Below, one piece after another: positions 1-11,309 of a stretch of 64,000 nucleotides of DNA (positions are counted from its first letter, which is position 1; every line of letters starts with the position of its first letter). The position numbers and the translations under genes were made by a program. Source of the stretch: Cephalopachus bancanus (taxonomy: Eukaryota > Chordata > Mammalia > Primates > Tarsiidae); NCBI GenBank assembly GCA_027257055.1, contig JAPVLO010000278.1, positions 3,038,001 through 3,102,000 of the forward strand, written 5' to 3'. Under the pieces are notes generated by a model. That model ran no database searches, was not told the DNA's origin, and was given only the letters and a program-made list of their open reading frames with translations.

Positions 1-1385
1 ATCATCTGCAAGTACCAGGGGCCATCCACAATGCAGTGGGAACCATGACTTAGCCTTGACAAGGCAGCCATGTGAGCATTTTTTAAATATGTCATGTTCT
101 AACCTCACTGTCTTCCATCCTTCTTCAGTATCTCCTAGGCGAGACCTCAGAGAAGTAACTGTGAATATGCCATTTTTAAAAACCCTCAGCATGGAGAGCA
201 GAGAACTGTGCATTCAGCTACCTGGTCAAGTCAAAAGCAGATTATCATGCAATAAACCAAAGTGAGCATATGGCCCAGTATGGACATGGCACCTTCACAG
301 CTGTTATCTGATCAAAACGCATAAACGTGGATTGGAAATGACACGCTTACTAATTTTCTGAAAGGAAAAAGGGGAAATCCAGTTCAGTGACTGGGTGAAA
401 AGTTGGTAATAAAAGGTAAGTAACCCAGACAGGGAATTTCCTGAGCAGGCATAACCCGGCAGTTTTTAGTCACATATCTTTCATGGCATTCTTTCTCTTC
501 AAGTGAGGTTGACAGATATCTGACCCAATGCTTGACCACCTACCGAAACCACCTCTTACCATGTCACCAGGTGGGGATGTCAGCAAAAAGTCTTTTCAGC
601 ACGAGTAGCAACCGACTTTCCAAAACATCTCCCCACACTTCAAACTAAACAAACCACTAAGTAAACCCAGATTAAATAGAGCTTTTATCAGGAGGGAGTT
701 TGAGTAATCTCTGAATCAACAAAATCTGGGGACTGTGTGTACAGAATATCCATTATACAAATGTCAGACCACAAAGTCAAACTCTTTTTTGAGATGCTGT
801 TAGGAACTCCATCATCCAGCCAATATAGGTGAGGAAAACTCAGAGTCATGCTAGCCTCTTCTCCATTCTGCCTGCTTGCCCCAAGCCTGTGTTTCCTTAT
901 GCAAAGACTAGGAAATAAAATTTTCTGCAGAATTATTGTAGCTTTTTCCTAAAAAGTACAGATAGTCTTTTCTCATTAGTCTGAATAGAAAGCTCCTTCT
1001 CTGGGTTGCTTTTATTGCTGTGGGTTAAGCTTCAATATCTTATCATACATTCTCACAACCACAATACAACTGGCAATACCTGGTGTTTTTTAACTTTGTT
1101 AAGTACAAGTTTCAAAGTCCAAGATTAAAAGGGTCATTTATTGTCTGCCACATGGAATGTTTCAAAATGAAATTATTTAGTCACATCATTAAAAGAAAAG
1201 GAGAAATAATTAAAATGTATGCTCACATACAGAATTGAGTATGCTTACAAAATGATAGGCATAGGAAAATATAAACAGTAGCCGAGAATATGCAAGTTAC
1301 TTGGATTGTCACAGATGTCCTAAAATGGCATCTTCTATATTTATGTTGAAACATGTGGATTGCTATTTTAATATGCTGTCATAAT
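1..1385. other. Unique sequence, no recognisable feature
   Basis: No repeat family, long open frame or RNA gene was recognised in this opening stretch. It is AT-rich single-copy-looking DNA. Short open frames are of chance length and have no Kozak or splice context. Confidence 0.4.
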
Positions 1386-1389
1386 AGTC

Positions 1390-1660
1390 TAGGACACTGG
1401 TAGCATGAGGCTGAATATACCTCAGAGTCACACAGAGCCGGGTCAAATCCTAGCCTGCTCACTAACTACCCATGTATATTTGGGGCAAGTATCTTATTTC
1501 TGAAGCTGTCTTATAATCTCTAAAATGAGGACCATGTAACCTTCCTACTAGATTTTTGCATGGATATAATAAAATTACGAGTTATGTATCTGGCCCTCAC
1601 ATGCCCTGCCTTCTTAATATTACTCCTGTTCTCCTCTCTGTAGAGACCTTGTGTGTGTGT

Positions 1661-1703
<43 letters not shown>

Positions 1704-1790
1704 GAAATTATGCCTATACTTAAATACTTAGCTTAAGAGCTTAAATATTTAGTAGGCACACAATAAATACTTCTTGTCATTTATTCAGTA
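1390..1790 (+). repeat. MIR SINE, plus orientation, interrupted by a GT microsatellite
   Basis: The order of sub-motifs matches a MIR on the plus strand: a tRNA-like part with cacagagccgggtcaaatcc, a core with ggggcaagtatcttatttct and ctaaaatgaggacc, and an end with tagtaggcacacaataaat. A (GT)n tract sits between core and 3' end, so the element looks expanded there. Old and diverged, as usual for MIR. Confidence 0.7.
1651..1702. repeat. (GT)n dinucleotide microsatellite
   Basis: About 26 GT units with one CT interruption. Likely length-polymorphic between individuals. Confidence 0.97.
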
Positions 1791-2023
1791 ACGAACATTG
1801 ATTATTTATCTTTTACATGGGCTAACCCAGAAGTTCTCAAATGTTCTTGATTCATGATGTCCTTAATGATTTGGTAATATTTTGCAGCACACCTCAGCTA
1901 AAAGAAATACCTAGCAGTTCTGTTTATTAATCAGACCCAAATAACAAGCATCTATGTCCCAACAACTTAACTGTTTTTTGAAAAAATAACATATGAAAAA
2001 ATAAACAAAAAGAAAAATCATTC

Positions 2024-2320
2024 TTCTCAGCCTGTAATCCCGTGCTTTGGGAGGCTGAGGTGAGTGAATTGCCTGAGCCCGAGGGTTCGAGACCCACCTG
2101 GGCAACTTGTTGAGACCTCAGCTCTACAATAAATAAAAAAAAATTAGCCGGGCGTGATAGCACGTGCCTGTAGTTCCAGCTATTTGGAAGGCTGAGGCGG
2201 AAGGATTGCCAGAGCCCAGCGCGTCGAGGCTGCGGTGGCCGGGAGCGGCCACTGCACTCCAGTCTGGGTGACAGAGTGAGACTCCAACTCAAAAAATAAA
2301 TAAATAAAAAATTTTTAAAA
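2024..2320 (+). mobile_element. Alu SINE of the strepsirrhine-type subfamily, plus orientation, slightly 5' truncated
   Basis: Starts within the left-arm A box (ctcagcctgtaatcccgtgc), has the linker ctctacaataaataaa typical of the younger Alus in this window, then a right arm and gactccaactcaaaaaataaataaata as the tail. The first roughly 20 bases of the Alu are missing. An 8-9 base duplication (aaaaatca) may flank it. Confidence 0.9.
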
Positions 2321-2359
2321 ATCACACGAACTTGCTAATGAGATGCATGTGCCTGTTGG

Positions 2360-2640
2360 GCCCTATACAACTTCTTTTTATTAGTATTATTAAGTTCTAG
2401 TACCAGTTTCTATCTCTCTCTCTAATTTTAAATTCGGGGGAGGGGGTAATTGTGCGGGTTAGTTAGGTGGGTATATTGTGTGGTGGTGAGGTTTGGGCTT
2501 CTATGGACCTCGTCATCCAAATAGTGAACATGGTACCCAAGAGGTAGTTTTTCAATCCTTGCCCCACTCCCTCCCTCTCTTTCCCCTTTAGGAAGAGTTT
2601 CTGTTGCTGTTGTTCAATCTTTATTCTGTGGCATCACAAA
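2360..2640 (-). mobile_element. L1 3'-UTR fragment, minus orientation
   Basis: Reads as the reverse complement of a primate-type L1 3' end: ggttagttaggtgggtatat, then gtgaggtttgggcttc, then gtacccaagaggtag. Only the 3' UTR is present, with no ORF2. It lies inside the older element spanning 1829-2945. Confidence 0.7.
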
Positions 2641-2945
2641 ACTTCTTAACCTTGGCATCGGGTCGATACCCCCACCTCATTTCCTGCTCCATGATTTTCG
2701 CATGATGCTGCTTTAGATTACAGTAAATGCCAAAAACGTAGCTTTGTAAATGCATGACATCATTAAAGGTATGCTGTGCATGCCAGTAGTGAAACTGTGA
2801 ACTGTCTCGAGCTAGTAGTTCACACGGTGTCTGACAGATGTCAAGAGCTGCTGTATTTTCCTCAACTATTTAAAGTATTTCCTGGCACCTCTTGGAGGTT
2901 GCTGCAATGTCCGGGGTACCTCAGCTCACACTTGAGAACCAGGAA

Positions 2946-4125
2946 ACTAATCAGCCGTATTGAATCATGTTCTTCTTCTATGCTACTGTATCACAGAAAT
3001 ATGAACTGAACAACATTTTATATGAAACTGAATAACAAGGAGAATTTGAATATTGTTTTTAATGGAGTTCTAACTCAAGTTTCTATTTCTAGTTCACTTT
3101 CAGTTATTGAGATTTTACTTTTTAAAAGCTTATGGTCACCAGATAAACTGCAGTAAAGGTTCTCTAGTTTCAAGTCAATGTTTACTTAACTCAATTTTAT
3201 GATTAAAAAAACAACAACATAAGAGTAACCCAAAGCTTACCGGGTGATCCTTTTCATCAACAAGAATCTGTGAGCTGTAGCTAAGCTTTCTACTGATTCA
3301 TTTGAGACGAAGAAAGAGACTCTCCTTGTACATGTGAGAATAGTTCAACACCTAAGGACTCTGCTTACAAAATGTTCCACATTTAGAATCCAGGCTCCTA
3401 TTCAGACTCTATCTTATGCTATTTTGGAGATATGTCTACAGAGCTGAAAGATGGCTTAAGCCTTGTTTGAGAAGAAAGTGGTAAGGGGAGGTAAGAAGGG
3501 GCAGAAGACTCACTAGTCAACGCTTTAAAATGGCTGAGAGGAAAACCCCTGATTTACAGCATTTGCCGGTCTCTGCGTTACAAAGGCTCCCACCGCGGGC
3601 ACTGGGAATGATGCGCACAATCAGCTCTGGTGCGCTGACTCCAGCCCACCACTGGGCAGAAGGTTTTTCTCCTCTTTTATAACTGCCTGTGAAGGCTCTG
3701 AATCCAGGGACACATTCTTGGCTGAAAGGAAGATTTGCAAATACCCACGTTGATTAGCTCCTAATTGAGGATTTCTGACAGACACAATAAATAAAGTTGA
3801 AAAAGAAGTGCTTTGGCGATAAAGTAGGCTAATCTGAAGCATTTTCTGCAGGGGATGCATGCTCGCCTTCCTCTGGGTGTAGGGGGGCCTCTCTGGCTGA
3901 GCCTACTGGCTCAGAGGTGGCGCCCTGGTGAGGTCAGGTCAACAGGTATTCATCAGGCACCAACCACAGGCTCGAGATTTGCATTCGTTGTTTTGGACGG
4001 TTCCAGGAGGAGTCAATGTAGACTCTATCCTGAACAGGGGACGGCGCAGTCGGGAAGAGCAGACTAACTGTACATGAAGCAAGCCAAACTGGGATTCAGA
4101 CTCTTCTCACTGCAACTTTGAAGTG
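2946..4125. other. Unique sequence, no gene recognised
   Basis: No interspersed repeat was recognised. First part of a repeat-free block that continues to about 7800. Contains scattered CpGs around 3580-3610 and 3870-4050 but no CpG-island density. Confidence 0.4.
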
Positions 4126-4129
4126 AATC

Positions 4130-4890
4130 AGGGTACAACGTCTGTCTTCCCAGGGGTATCTTTGGCAGACACCAGCAAGATCCATTCTTTCTACTGTTGG
4201 ACGCGTTTATGGGCCCTACTGGCCAATTTGGCAAGCAGCTTCATATAAGATGTCTTCCGGAAGCAACCTGCCCTGCGAGTCAGTCGGCCTTGGAGTCCTA
4301 ATTCTGTCTACTTTGCATCAGGCCTCCCCAGTCTCTCTAGACGCCAAGCACATCTATGGTATCAATTTTCAGGGCTCTGCTTCATTTTGAAATTCAACTG
4401 GCAAACCTATTATATTTCACCAACAATTTCCCCAAGTGCTATGCAATGCAAAGTGGCAAATTTACACCATGCTATCCCAGCGCGAGTTCACAAATGAGTG
4501 CACACCTTATTTGGAATCAACGAAAACACAATAGTTATTAAAGGGGTGATTACCTTCCCAGGGACGATGAATTTGGGAGGATTCCAGTCTCTAAAAGTTC
4601 ACACAAGTGATTTAAATGAGATAGCAATGAGTGCAATATTTTCGAACATGTTAAAACTTCCACAGAAAACCCCTGTTATAAAGTGTTTTGTTCTTCTGTT
4701 GCTTTGATTAACTTGTAGGGGTACATTTGGCATTTATACATAGCGATATATAAAGTAACCTGTTTGCTTAGAAAAAAGGAAAGGTTAATAATAAACAACC
4801 CTTGGGTTGCCGTGATTTCTCTATCATTCACATTGTGCCTGCTAATTTTGGACCATACACTCAGTGCAGGGAACAGCATTTGTTTGCCCT
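4130..4890. promoter_or_regulatory. Candidate conserved non-coding element
   Basis: Repeat-free. Several CpGs survive in otherwise AT-rich sequence (acgcgtttat, cttccggaag, gcgcgagttc, ttttcgaac), including a palindromic ETS-like cttccggaag at 4255-4264. Retained CpG and lack of repeats are weak signs of constraint. No conservation data were available, so this is a guess from texture. Confidence 0.2.
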
Positions 4891-4894
4891 TGAG

Positions 4895-6055
4895 GAATTT
4901 GCAGACCAGTTAGTAGGCATGGTGGGCTCTTGTAGTGTTTTAAATACCATGTAACTGTAGTAACCTATTTGAAACAAGCCCATTATTATGCCATTTCCAT
5001 AATTATTTTTCTCCCCAAGATATATTCTGAATTTTACTGAAGATCTTCTCTCTTACAAGGTTTTTGGTTTTATAATATGGGGGTCCTTGCTGGGACAGAG
5101 GTGAGCTTCTGATGCACAGTATGGGAAGTAAGATGAGAGTCTTCCCTAAATGTTTATTTGCATGAGGGCTTAGGAGCCTCCTAGATGGGAAGGTAGACTT
5201 GCACTGTAGCGACCATGAGGATTCAGATGTGCATAGACAAGTATGATGTCTTGAGGAGGAGGGCACAGATGAAAGTCAGGAGACAGGAATGGAAAACAAG
5301 GGTCACTGTGAAGAATTCAGCAGAGCCAGTTAGACTCAGCCCCAAGTCTGTGGCTAGATGGGGAGATGCTGGGATGGATTGAATGCTCCCCTTCAGCATG
5401 GTGGCTGATGTTGGAACCCATGCAGCCCTCTCTTCCAGGAGCTGTGTATACCTTAGGGAGAAGAGGACAACATGTATAAACTCAGATAACTCTGTCACCA
5501 AACTCAAGGACACCTTGGGGCTCAAACTGCTGTATGCAAAGTATGTTACTAAATGAGCACAGAGACAGAAACTTTCTTCTTCACTCCTACCTAGGCTGCT
5601 CTTCTGTCATGGAAGTGAAAGACTGGAGAGGGTGGGTGGCTAGGGCCTTCTCACAACCATGGGAAAATGCAGAAGTCCATGAGTACTGTCAAGAAAAACA
5701 GGGGCAGTGTGGTTTGGGGTGGCCAAGGCCAATGTTGGTGGCGTTAGTGCATCTCAGACTAGCAAGCAGAGTCCAGCAAGTGGGAGCCTACATTTGTTCC
5801 TGAACACACATAAAACTCGTTGGGAACTTAAATAAATGTTGAGGTTGGGATGAGCTCTCGAAGGGACTGTGCCAGCAGGGAAGGTTTGTAGCCCTGGGGG
5901 CTCCAGGCTTTAATGTTAAGGAGACTCATTCATACCCCAGGTTGGAAAGGCCTGGAAATGTTTTGGTTATATAAGCTGGCATCAGCCCCTCCTCATCTTT
6001 TGACTGACAAGCAGTCTTATCCCTGTTATCATTTCTGATCTTGGGCCATTTCCCT
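4895..6055. other. Unique sequence, no gene recognised
   Basis: No repeats recognised. Open frames of 87-100 codons occur on the minus strand (5003-5525) and 89 codons on plus (5534-5803). They have no homology that I recognise, no start context and no splice signals, so they are treated as chance. Confidence 0.35.
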
Positions 6056-6581
6056 GAGCCACTGGGCAACCAATGTCTCCTTCAGAAGGTGGGGAAACAT
6101 GTAAATTCAGTGGTTTGCTCCAGAGCAGCCAGAGATTCCCTAATTTGCATCATTATGTGAGTGCAAAGCACAATGATAAAAAAAATGCAATTCTTAAGAA
6201 ATGTCAAAGACAGCTCATTAGATCAACTTTTTTCCCTGTGTATGTATTGTTGTTGTTTTTTTTTAAACAGGGACCACTGTGCTTTCTTTCAAGTGACAAG
6301 ATTTGTGACAGTTGCTCTATAAGGTATTCAATGGTTAATTAAGACACTAGTGTCATCGCTGAGCTCTTTTGTGTTTCGTAGAAAGCAGTTGCTAAACAGA
6401 TGAAAGTCGGTCTGAGGCGAGGGGTAGCATAACTATTATTTCAATTAATAAATAGCTCTAAAAGGGAAGGAAGCAATAAAGGCCTCAAGAGCATCAGTAT
6501 CTGTCCCGGTTCTGTCAGGAAAATTAAACAGAGCACTTGTGACTGCCACTGCCTCTGTTTAAGAGATCCAAGCAAGTTGGG

Positions 6582-6602
6582 TCACCTGTGCTGAGCAGGT
6601 GA
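6582..6602. promoter_or_regulatory. Inverted pair of CACCTG E-boxes
   Basis: tcacctg at 6582-6588 and its exact reverse complement caggtga at 6596-6602, separated by seven bases. Paired CACCT boxes are the known binding mode of ZEB-type two-handed zinc-finger repressors. Single boxes also bind SNAI and E-proteins. Confidence 0.3.
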
Positions 6603-6621
6603 GAGCCTGCCTGGTTCTTGG

Positions 6622-6636
6622 GGCACCCCCTAGTGA
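6622..6636 (-). promoter_or_regulatory. CTCF-like core motif, 13 of 15 positions
   Basis: The minus strand reads tcactagggggtgcc, which fits CCASYAGRKGGCRSY at 13 of 15 positions. It lies just after the paired E-boxes. Motif evidence only. Confidence 0.3.
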
Positions 6637-6739
6637 CACATTCGTATACCCCGGCCCAGCCCTTTCACTGCTGCTGAAAGAAACCTCTTGTTCTTCCATC
6701 CACACCCCCTCCTCTATTTCCCCCTCCTCTTCCACCAAA

Positions 6740-7480
6740 GAAGCCCTAAAATGTATTTTCAGATAAATATCAGAAAAGCATTTATAAATATTTCAGAGGT
6801 GTTTCATAAATAAATCAGCAAATCTACAAAAAGACTCCTCTCTTTTAATGAGATCTTGGCTGTGGTCTATGCCTCTTATTTGAGCATCATTAAAACCAGT
6901 TGGGAAGATTTCTATACTGGACTCTCTTTTGGGGGGGTTTCATAATATATGAACAAGCCTGCTATGCGTCTCTGAAATGAGTAGCCTTGTCTCTGACAGA
7001 TTAGTCAGCTCTGGTGCAAGGGAATAACTTTCACTCGTTTTAAAGTAAATACTAATCAATAGCAACTGTACTGACAAAAACCTTCTTGCCGCCTAATTGC
7101 ACCACAGCTACTCATAGACCCCAACAGAATTTTCCCCTGGATGTAACAAAATTAACTACCAGGGACTGAGCTGCTGAGTTATCACCAGCTCTCCATCCAA
7201 ATGTAATTAACACAACCCCCAAATACCACATGTACCATTAAAGCACCATTTGTATGTGTCATTTTCAAACAAGGTCTAAAGGGCATGGCCACATCAATCT
7301 TTTCAACACATACATCTGCAAAAGAAATAAAACTGGCAGGGAGATGGTCTCAGCCACTATAGGAAATCTCTCCCTTCCTGAAATCTTGTTTGTAGATTTT
7401 CTTCTGCATCTTAACGCCCTCTGTGGTCTCTTTGGCCATGTCAGAAGTAGCCAGACTATATCAGAGGCAAACAAGTGATT
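6740..7480. promoter_or_regulatory. Candidate conserved non-coding element, AT-rich
   Basis: Repeat-free, AT-rich and motif-dense: cagataaatatcag, gcatcattaaaac, gcctaattgcacc and aaatgtaattaacac. Homeodomain and POU-type sites are frequent. Low-complexity texture could also explain this. No coding potential seen, although 7254-7478 is open on both strands for about 70 codons. Confidence 0.2.
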
Positions 7481-7484
7481 TAAG

Positions 7485-7800
7485 ATATTTTAGGCCGTTG
7501 GTTTACTAAACTATGAGGTAGCCATGTGCTCTTGGCTGCTGTCATGTTTTATAAGCTTTGGCCCCCCTCCTACCTTGGAGGGGTGAATTTCTTCTCTCTT
7601 TTTAATTTGTTTTCTAAATAAACTGTATTTTTCAATTAAAAAAAATTAGCAAGCAAATCTAGTAGCCAGCTTTGGGTACCGACCCAACTACTAGATATCC
7701 AGGAATCTCACCAACAGGTTGGGATAAACACGATGGCCACTTGGTTTAACAATCACTAATGTTTTTATTGCACATTAGGATTTTTAAAGGACTTTTATCT
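7485..7800. other. Unique AT-rich sequence
   Basis: No repeat or gene recognised before the Alu at 7805. Confidence 0.35.
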
Positions 7801-7804
7801 GCAT

Positions 7805-8101
7805 TTTTCTTTCTTTTTTTTTTTTTTAAAGACAGGATCTTACTGTCACCCAGACCGGAGTGCAGAGGCGTGATTATGGTTCACTGCAGCCTCGAACTCC
7901 TAGGCTCAAGCGATTCTCTTGCCTCAGCCTCCTGAGTAGTTAGAACTAAAGGTATACATCTAGCTTTTTTTTTTTTTTTTGGTAGAGATGGGGGTCTCGC
8001 TATGTTGCCCAGGCTGGTCTTGAACCCCTGGCCTCAAGCAGTCCCTCCACCTTGGCCTCCCAAAGTGCTGGGATTACATGTGTGAGCCACTGCACCCAGT
8101 C
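7805..8101 (-). mobile_element. AluJ-like SINE, minus orientation
   Basis: Starts with poly-T and reads gacaggatcttactgtcacc, then gttgcccaggctggtcttga, then tgggattacatgtgtgagcc. About 15-20% diverged, and most CpGs have decayed to TG or CA. This is the ancestral dimeric Alu shared by all primates. The middle T-run (7963-7980) is the expanded linker. Confidence 0.93.
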
Positions 8102-8144
8102 CATATTTCTAATTCATTATTATTACCAGCAATTGTAGTAATAA

Positions 8145-8345
8145 CAGTGACCATATACTGAGTAGTTGAGCTAAGAGTTTTACATATATATTTTATCAAC
8201 TAATATTTACAACAACTTTAAGAGTTGGTCATTATTTTCCTTATTTTAAAACCAAGGAAATGGAGGCTCAGAGAACATAACTGACTCAAAATGCTCCAAG
8301 CAGCTAGAAAGAGAGCTCCAGGATCTGGCCCAGTTTTCTGACTCT
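8145..8345 (-). repeat. MIR SINE, minus orientation
   Basis: ggtcattattttccttattt, then aaggaaatggaggctcagag, then ggatctggcccag, the antisense order of a MIR core. Confidence 0.75.
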
Positions 8346-8383
8346 GGAGCACATTCTGGGACGCTCAGCCACTTTGGGAGGGA

Positions 8384-8535
8384 GGCATCATCACCATCAT
8401 CACCCCTGTCAACATCACTAACACTGTCATTGTCGTCGCCATCAACACCATCTACAATTTACACATGAGGTAAACAAGACACAGAGAGGTCAAAGCGACA
8501 TGCTCAGTGTCACATAGCATGGAAGAGTTGGGAAG
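8384..8535 (-). repeat. Trinucleotide-rich tract merging into a MIR-like remnant
   Basis: catcatcaccatcatcacc at 8386-8404 opens an ATC/CAC-rich simple tract. It is followed by cacatgaggtaaacaagacacagagaggtcaaagcga, an antisense MIR-like core (8460-8530). Confidence 0.5.
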
Positions 8536-8639
8536 GTGAGAGAAAGGGAAGAAGAGGCTGTCATGGGGGGATTCATGGAATAGATGTCTCTCAAATGGAC
8601 CTCATGTCCTGGCAGCTGTTCCAGCTGTCACTTTAGAAA

Positions 8640-8820
8640 ATCAGTGGAAAGAGCAACGGAAGAGGAGTCAAGAGACAGAAGCCATCCACCCAGATCACAC
8701 ACTAGCTGGGTGACCTTGACCTGGACATCCTCTCTCTGGGCTCGCTGTTCTTGACCACATAACAAATTAGATTAGAAGACCTCTCAAGCCCATTCCAGAT
8801 CTAACATTCTAGGCTCTTAT
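8640..8820 (+). repeat. MIR-family SINE, plus orientation
   Basis: cacactagctgggtgacctt (tRNA-related and core part), then a 3' part ending in ccattccagatctaacattc, as in the longer MIR variants. Confidence 0.65.
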
Positions 8821-8824
8821 GTGG

Positions 8825-10978
8825 ATTCTTTGAGCTAGAAGAAGCCATATGTGGAAATTTCACATAGCTTTATTTCCTCAAAATTTGACCTGTAATATTC
8901 CTGTTAGAACCCAGATCCCCATCTTGTCACAAAGCCATCTCTCTGTAAGAGGAAGAGCGCTGAGCTGAGGCTGCCACATTTAGCGTTCTTTCAGGATAAT
9001 TTTGCCACTCCCAGAGCCAAAAGGCATGAACAGCATATGCTGTACCCCATTGACTCCCCGCGTGCCACTTGGCAAGGCTGCCCAGCTTGTGAAGACATCT
9101 ATGCAAAGTCACCAAGGTCTGGACCTCCAGGTAGAACTCACATATTGTAATTTTTCAGCAGTAGACTCTTGTCAGAAACCTTGCTCCCAGGTGCACAGTG
9201 AACACAGAGTGGCCTTTTACAATGGGCGTCTTTGACTCTTTTCACTCATGAGGTTTGGTTCTGGCCCATGGGGTCAGCCCAAATGTTCAGAATTCCCTGC
9301 CTCCACTATAGAAACACACAGGCCACATGCATTCGGGAGTCCTAGGTTTTCATTTCTGCTCACTGATCACCCTGGACATTAGGTGCCTTCTGCAGTTACG
9401 TTGATAGTTTGTCCATCATGGGGAGGACTGCCCCTGAGTCAGCGTCACAACTGGCCTGGCCTGCATGGACACTCCCTTTCACGACCTGGCTGACTGTGGT
9501 ACATGCATGGGGGTAAAGGGATGGGTGGGGGTTGTCTAGAGGCTCTCAGCATCACCTTATTTCTATTTACATATGTTTTCCCTTGATTCAGAATGAACTG
9601 AGGGAAGCGAAAAACACTAATCAAAATGGAATGCAAATATCCAAAGCTCCTTTCTCTCAGAAAATGCCCTATTTCCTCCCCTCCATGGTACTAATGTTTT
9701 AGAAATAGAAGGCACCTCTGGAGAGACAGGATAATACCAAATTTTAAAATCTGTAGAAAATGAGCACAGGGGTAGGCGGCACTATTAGTGCTACTAAAAA
9801 TAAGCTTTGGGAAGCTACAATAAATGGAAAAACCAGAAGAGTCATTCCTTTTTTAAACTGCACTGAAAATCCTGTATGTTTAGGAGCCATTTTCTCCAGA
9901 GATTCATACAACAATACTTTGGATTCAATATTCATTTCTACAGCAGTCTATCTCCCATTTTGTCCCCCTCCCCTCACTGCTGCCCCAGTAATGCAGGCTA
10001 AATATTGAGCTTATTACCCACACAAAAAGTGTGGTCCCACCAAGCGAATATTGTGCCAGATGCCAAGACCCGGAGGAGATAGTGCTCTGCGTGCCGCTTG
10101 GTGTACTGAAGATGGGAATTCTTTTTCTTTATTTTGATTATTATTTTTTTTTAATGAGAGCTCTAAGGTTGCTGTAGACAAACAACCCAGTGCTGAAGAG
10201 GGGGGATGTCCCCCCAGACTCAGGGAGTCTATCATCCATGTAGTTTGATGTGCTTCCTCAGTAGATGAATCTCCTTGCCACTGTCATCTCAGGAGGGAGA
10301 GGCTAAAGAGTCTGCCCATGCTACTCATCACAAGGCATGTCGAACCTTGTTGATGGCACGTTGAAGCCATCAACAGCTCCTCTAGAGAAAGAACTGCAAA
10401 TGCATTCTCAGTGTGGGACCTGTGGTAAGCTTAAGAGAGTCACCCCTCCCACCCTAGAGATTCAGACTGTAAGGACACTGGTTCCCAAGATTCCACCTGC
10501 TTTGGGTCCCACTGCAACATGCTACGCTGAATATTTCGGCCAGCCTTAGCTACAGACTCCCAGAAGAGCTGTTCTGAGAAGTCAAGCCATGTCTGGGATT
10601 TAGCAGAAAAACAGAGCCCTGCATCCCAGGTGTCAATGCCTTGGAGACTGGCTCCTTGAACTTAGCATGACTAGCAGGAAAAGTCAAAGTTAGCAGTAAA
10701 CCCAGGACCAAAACTTATCCCTGCCTTTCCACCTTTTCTCAAACATAGCCTTTATTGAATGATTTAATCCTCATGCACATACATATGTGGAGAAAGATGT
10801 ACTTTGGAAAAATCCTTAGAAAACAGAGTCACAAGATATTTATAAAAGAGGCATTTATAAAGCAGCCAGCCCACTTCCTTCATTTTATAGACAGAGGAAT
10901 GGAGGACAGGTGTGAATGGGGACCCCACTCAGCATGTGTTGGATATGGGGACAGAACCCTGGTTTGGGCTCCTGCCTC
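8825..10978. other. Unique sequence, no gene recognised
   Basis: Over 2 kb without recognisable repeats or coding signals. Small open frames occur on both strands but are unsupported. A T-rich patch sits at 10125-10152. Confidence 0.35.
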
Positions 10979-10993
10979 CTATTTCAGAGTTCT

Positions 10994-11292
10994 TTTTTTT
11001 TTTTTTTTTTTTTTGAGTTGGAGTCTCACTCTGTCACCCAGACTGGAGTGCAGTGGCCGCTCCTGGCCACCGCAGCCTCGACCTGCTGGGCTCCGGTGAT
11101 CCTTCCGCCTCAGCCTTCCAAGTAGCTGGAACTACAGGCGCGCGCTACCACACCCGGCTAATTTTTGATTTATTGTAGAGATGAGGTCTCACCAAGTTAC
11201 CCAGGCACGTCTTGAACCTGCGGGCTCAGGCAATCCACTCACATCAGCCTCCCAAAGGCGCGGGATTACAGGCTGAGCCCCCGAGCCCGGCT
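10994..11292 (-). mobile_element. Young strepsirrhine-type Alu, minus orientation, with target-site duplications
   Basis: Poly-T, then gagttggagtctcactctgt, linker tttttgatttattgtagaga, and 5' end cgagcccggc. A perfect 14-base duplication, tatttcagagttct, flanks it at 10980-10993 and 11293-11306. Several CpGs are intact, so it is younger than the AluJ copies. Confidence 0.96.
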
Positions 11293-11309
11293 TATTTCAG
11301 AGTTCTCGC

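Larger units (their letters stand above)
1829..2945. mobile_element. Possible old hAT-like DNA transposon, split by later insertions
   Basis: The left end reads agttctcaaa and the right end reads cttgagaacc. These are inverted copies of the hAT/Charlie-type terminus CAGNGGTTCTCAAA. Between them lie an Alu (about 2024-2320) and an L1 3' end (about 2360-2640), both younger. The family is not identified. Two unrelated repeats with similar ends are also possible. Confidence 0.35.
6060..6660. promoter_or_regulatory. Candidate conserved non-coding element with paired E-boxes
   Basis: Repeat-free stretch containing ggttaattaag (homeodomain-type TTAATTA), a divergent pair of CACCTG/CAGGTG E-boxes at 6582-6602, and a CTCF-like core at 6622-6636. 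Clusters of this kind fit an enhancer or boundary element. Conservation and chromatin state are unknown. Confidence 0.25.

Noticed and set aside
1651..1702. CRISPR-like regular repetition
   Set aside because: Simple dinucleotide microsatellite. No spacer-repeat structure exists anywhere in the window, and the DNA is eukaryotic.
2024..2110. tRNA-like ggttcgagac box
   Set aside because: It is the B box of an Alu arm, not a tRNA gene.
1927..2325. 132-codon minus-strand open frame
   Set aside because: It is read through the Alu at 2024-2320 and has no independent coding evidence.
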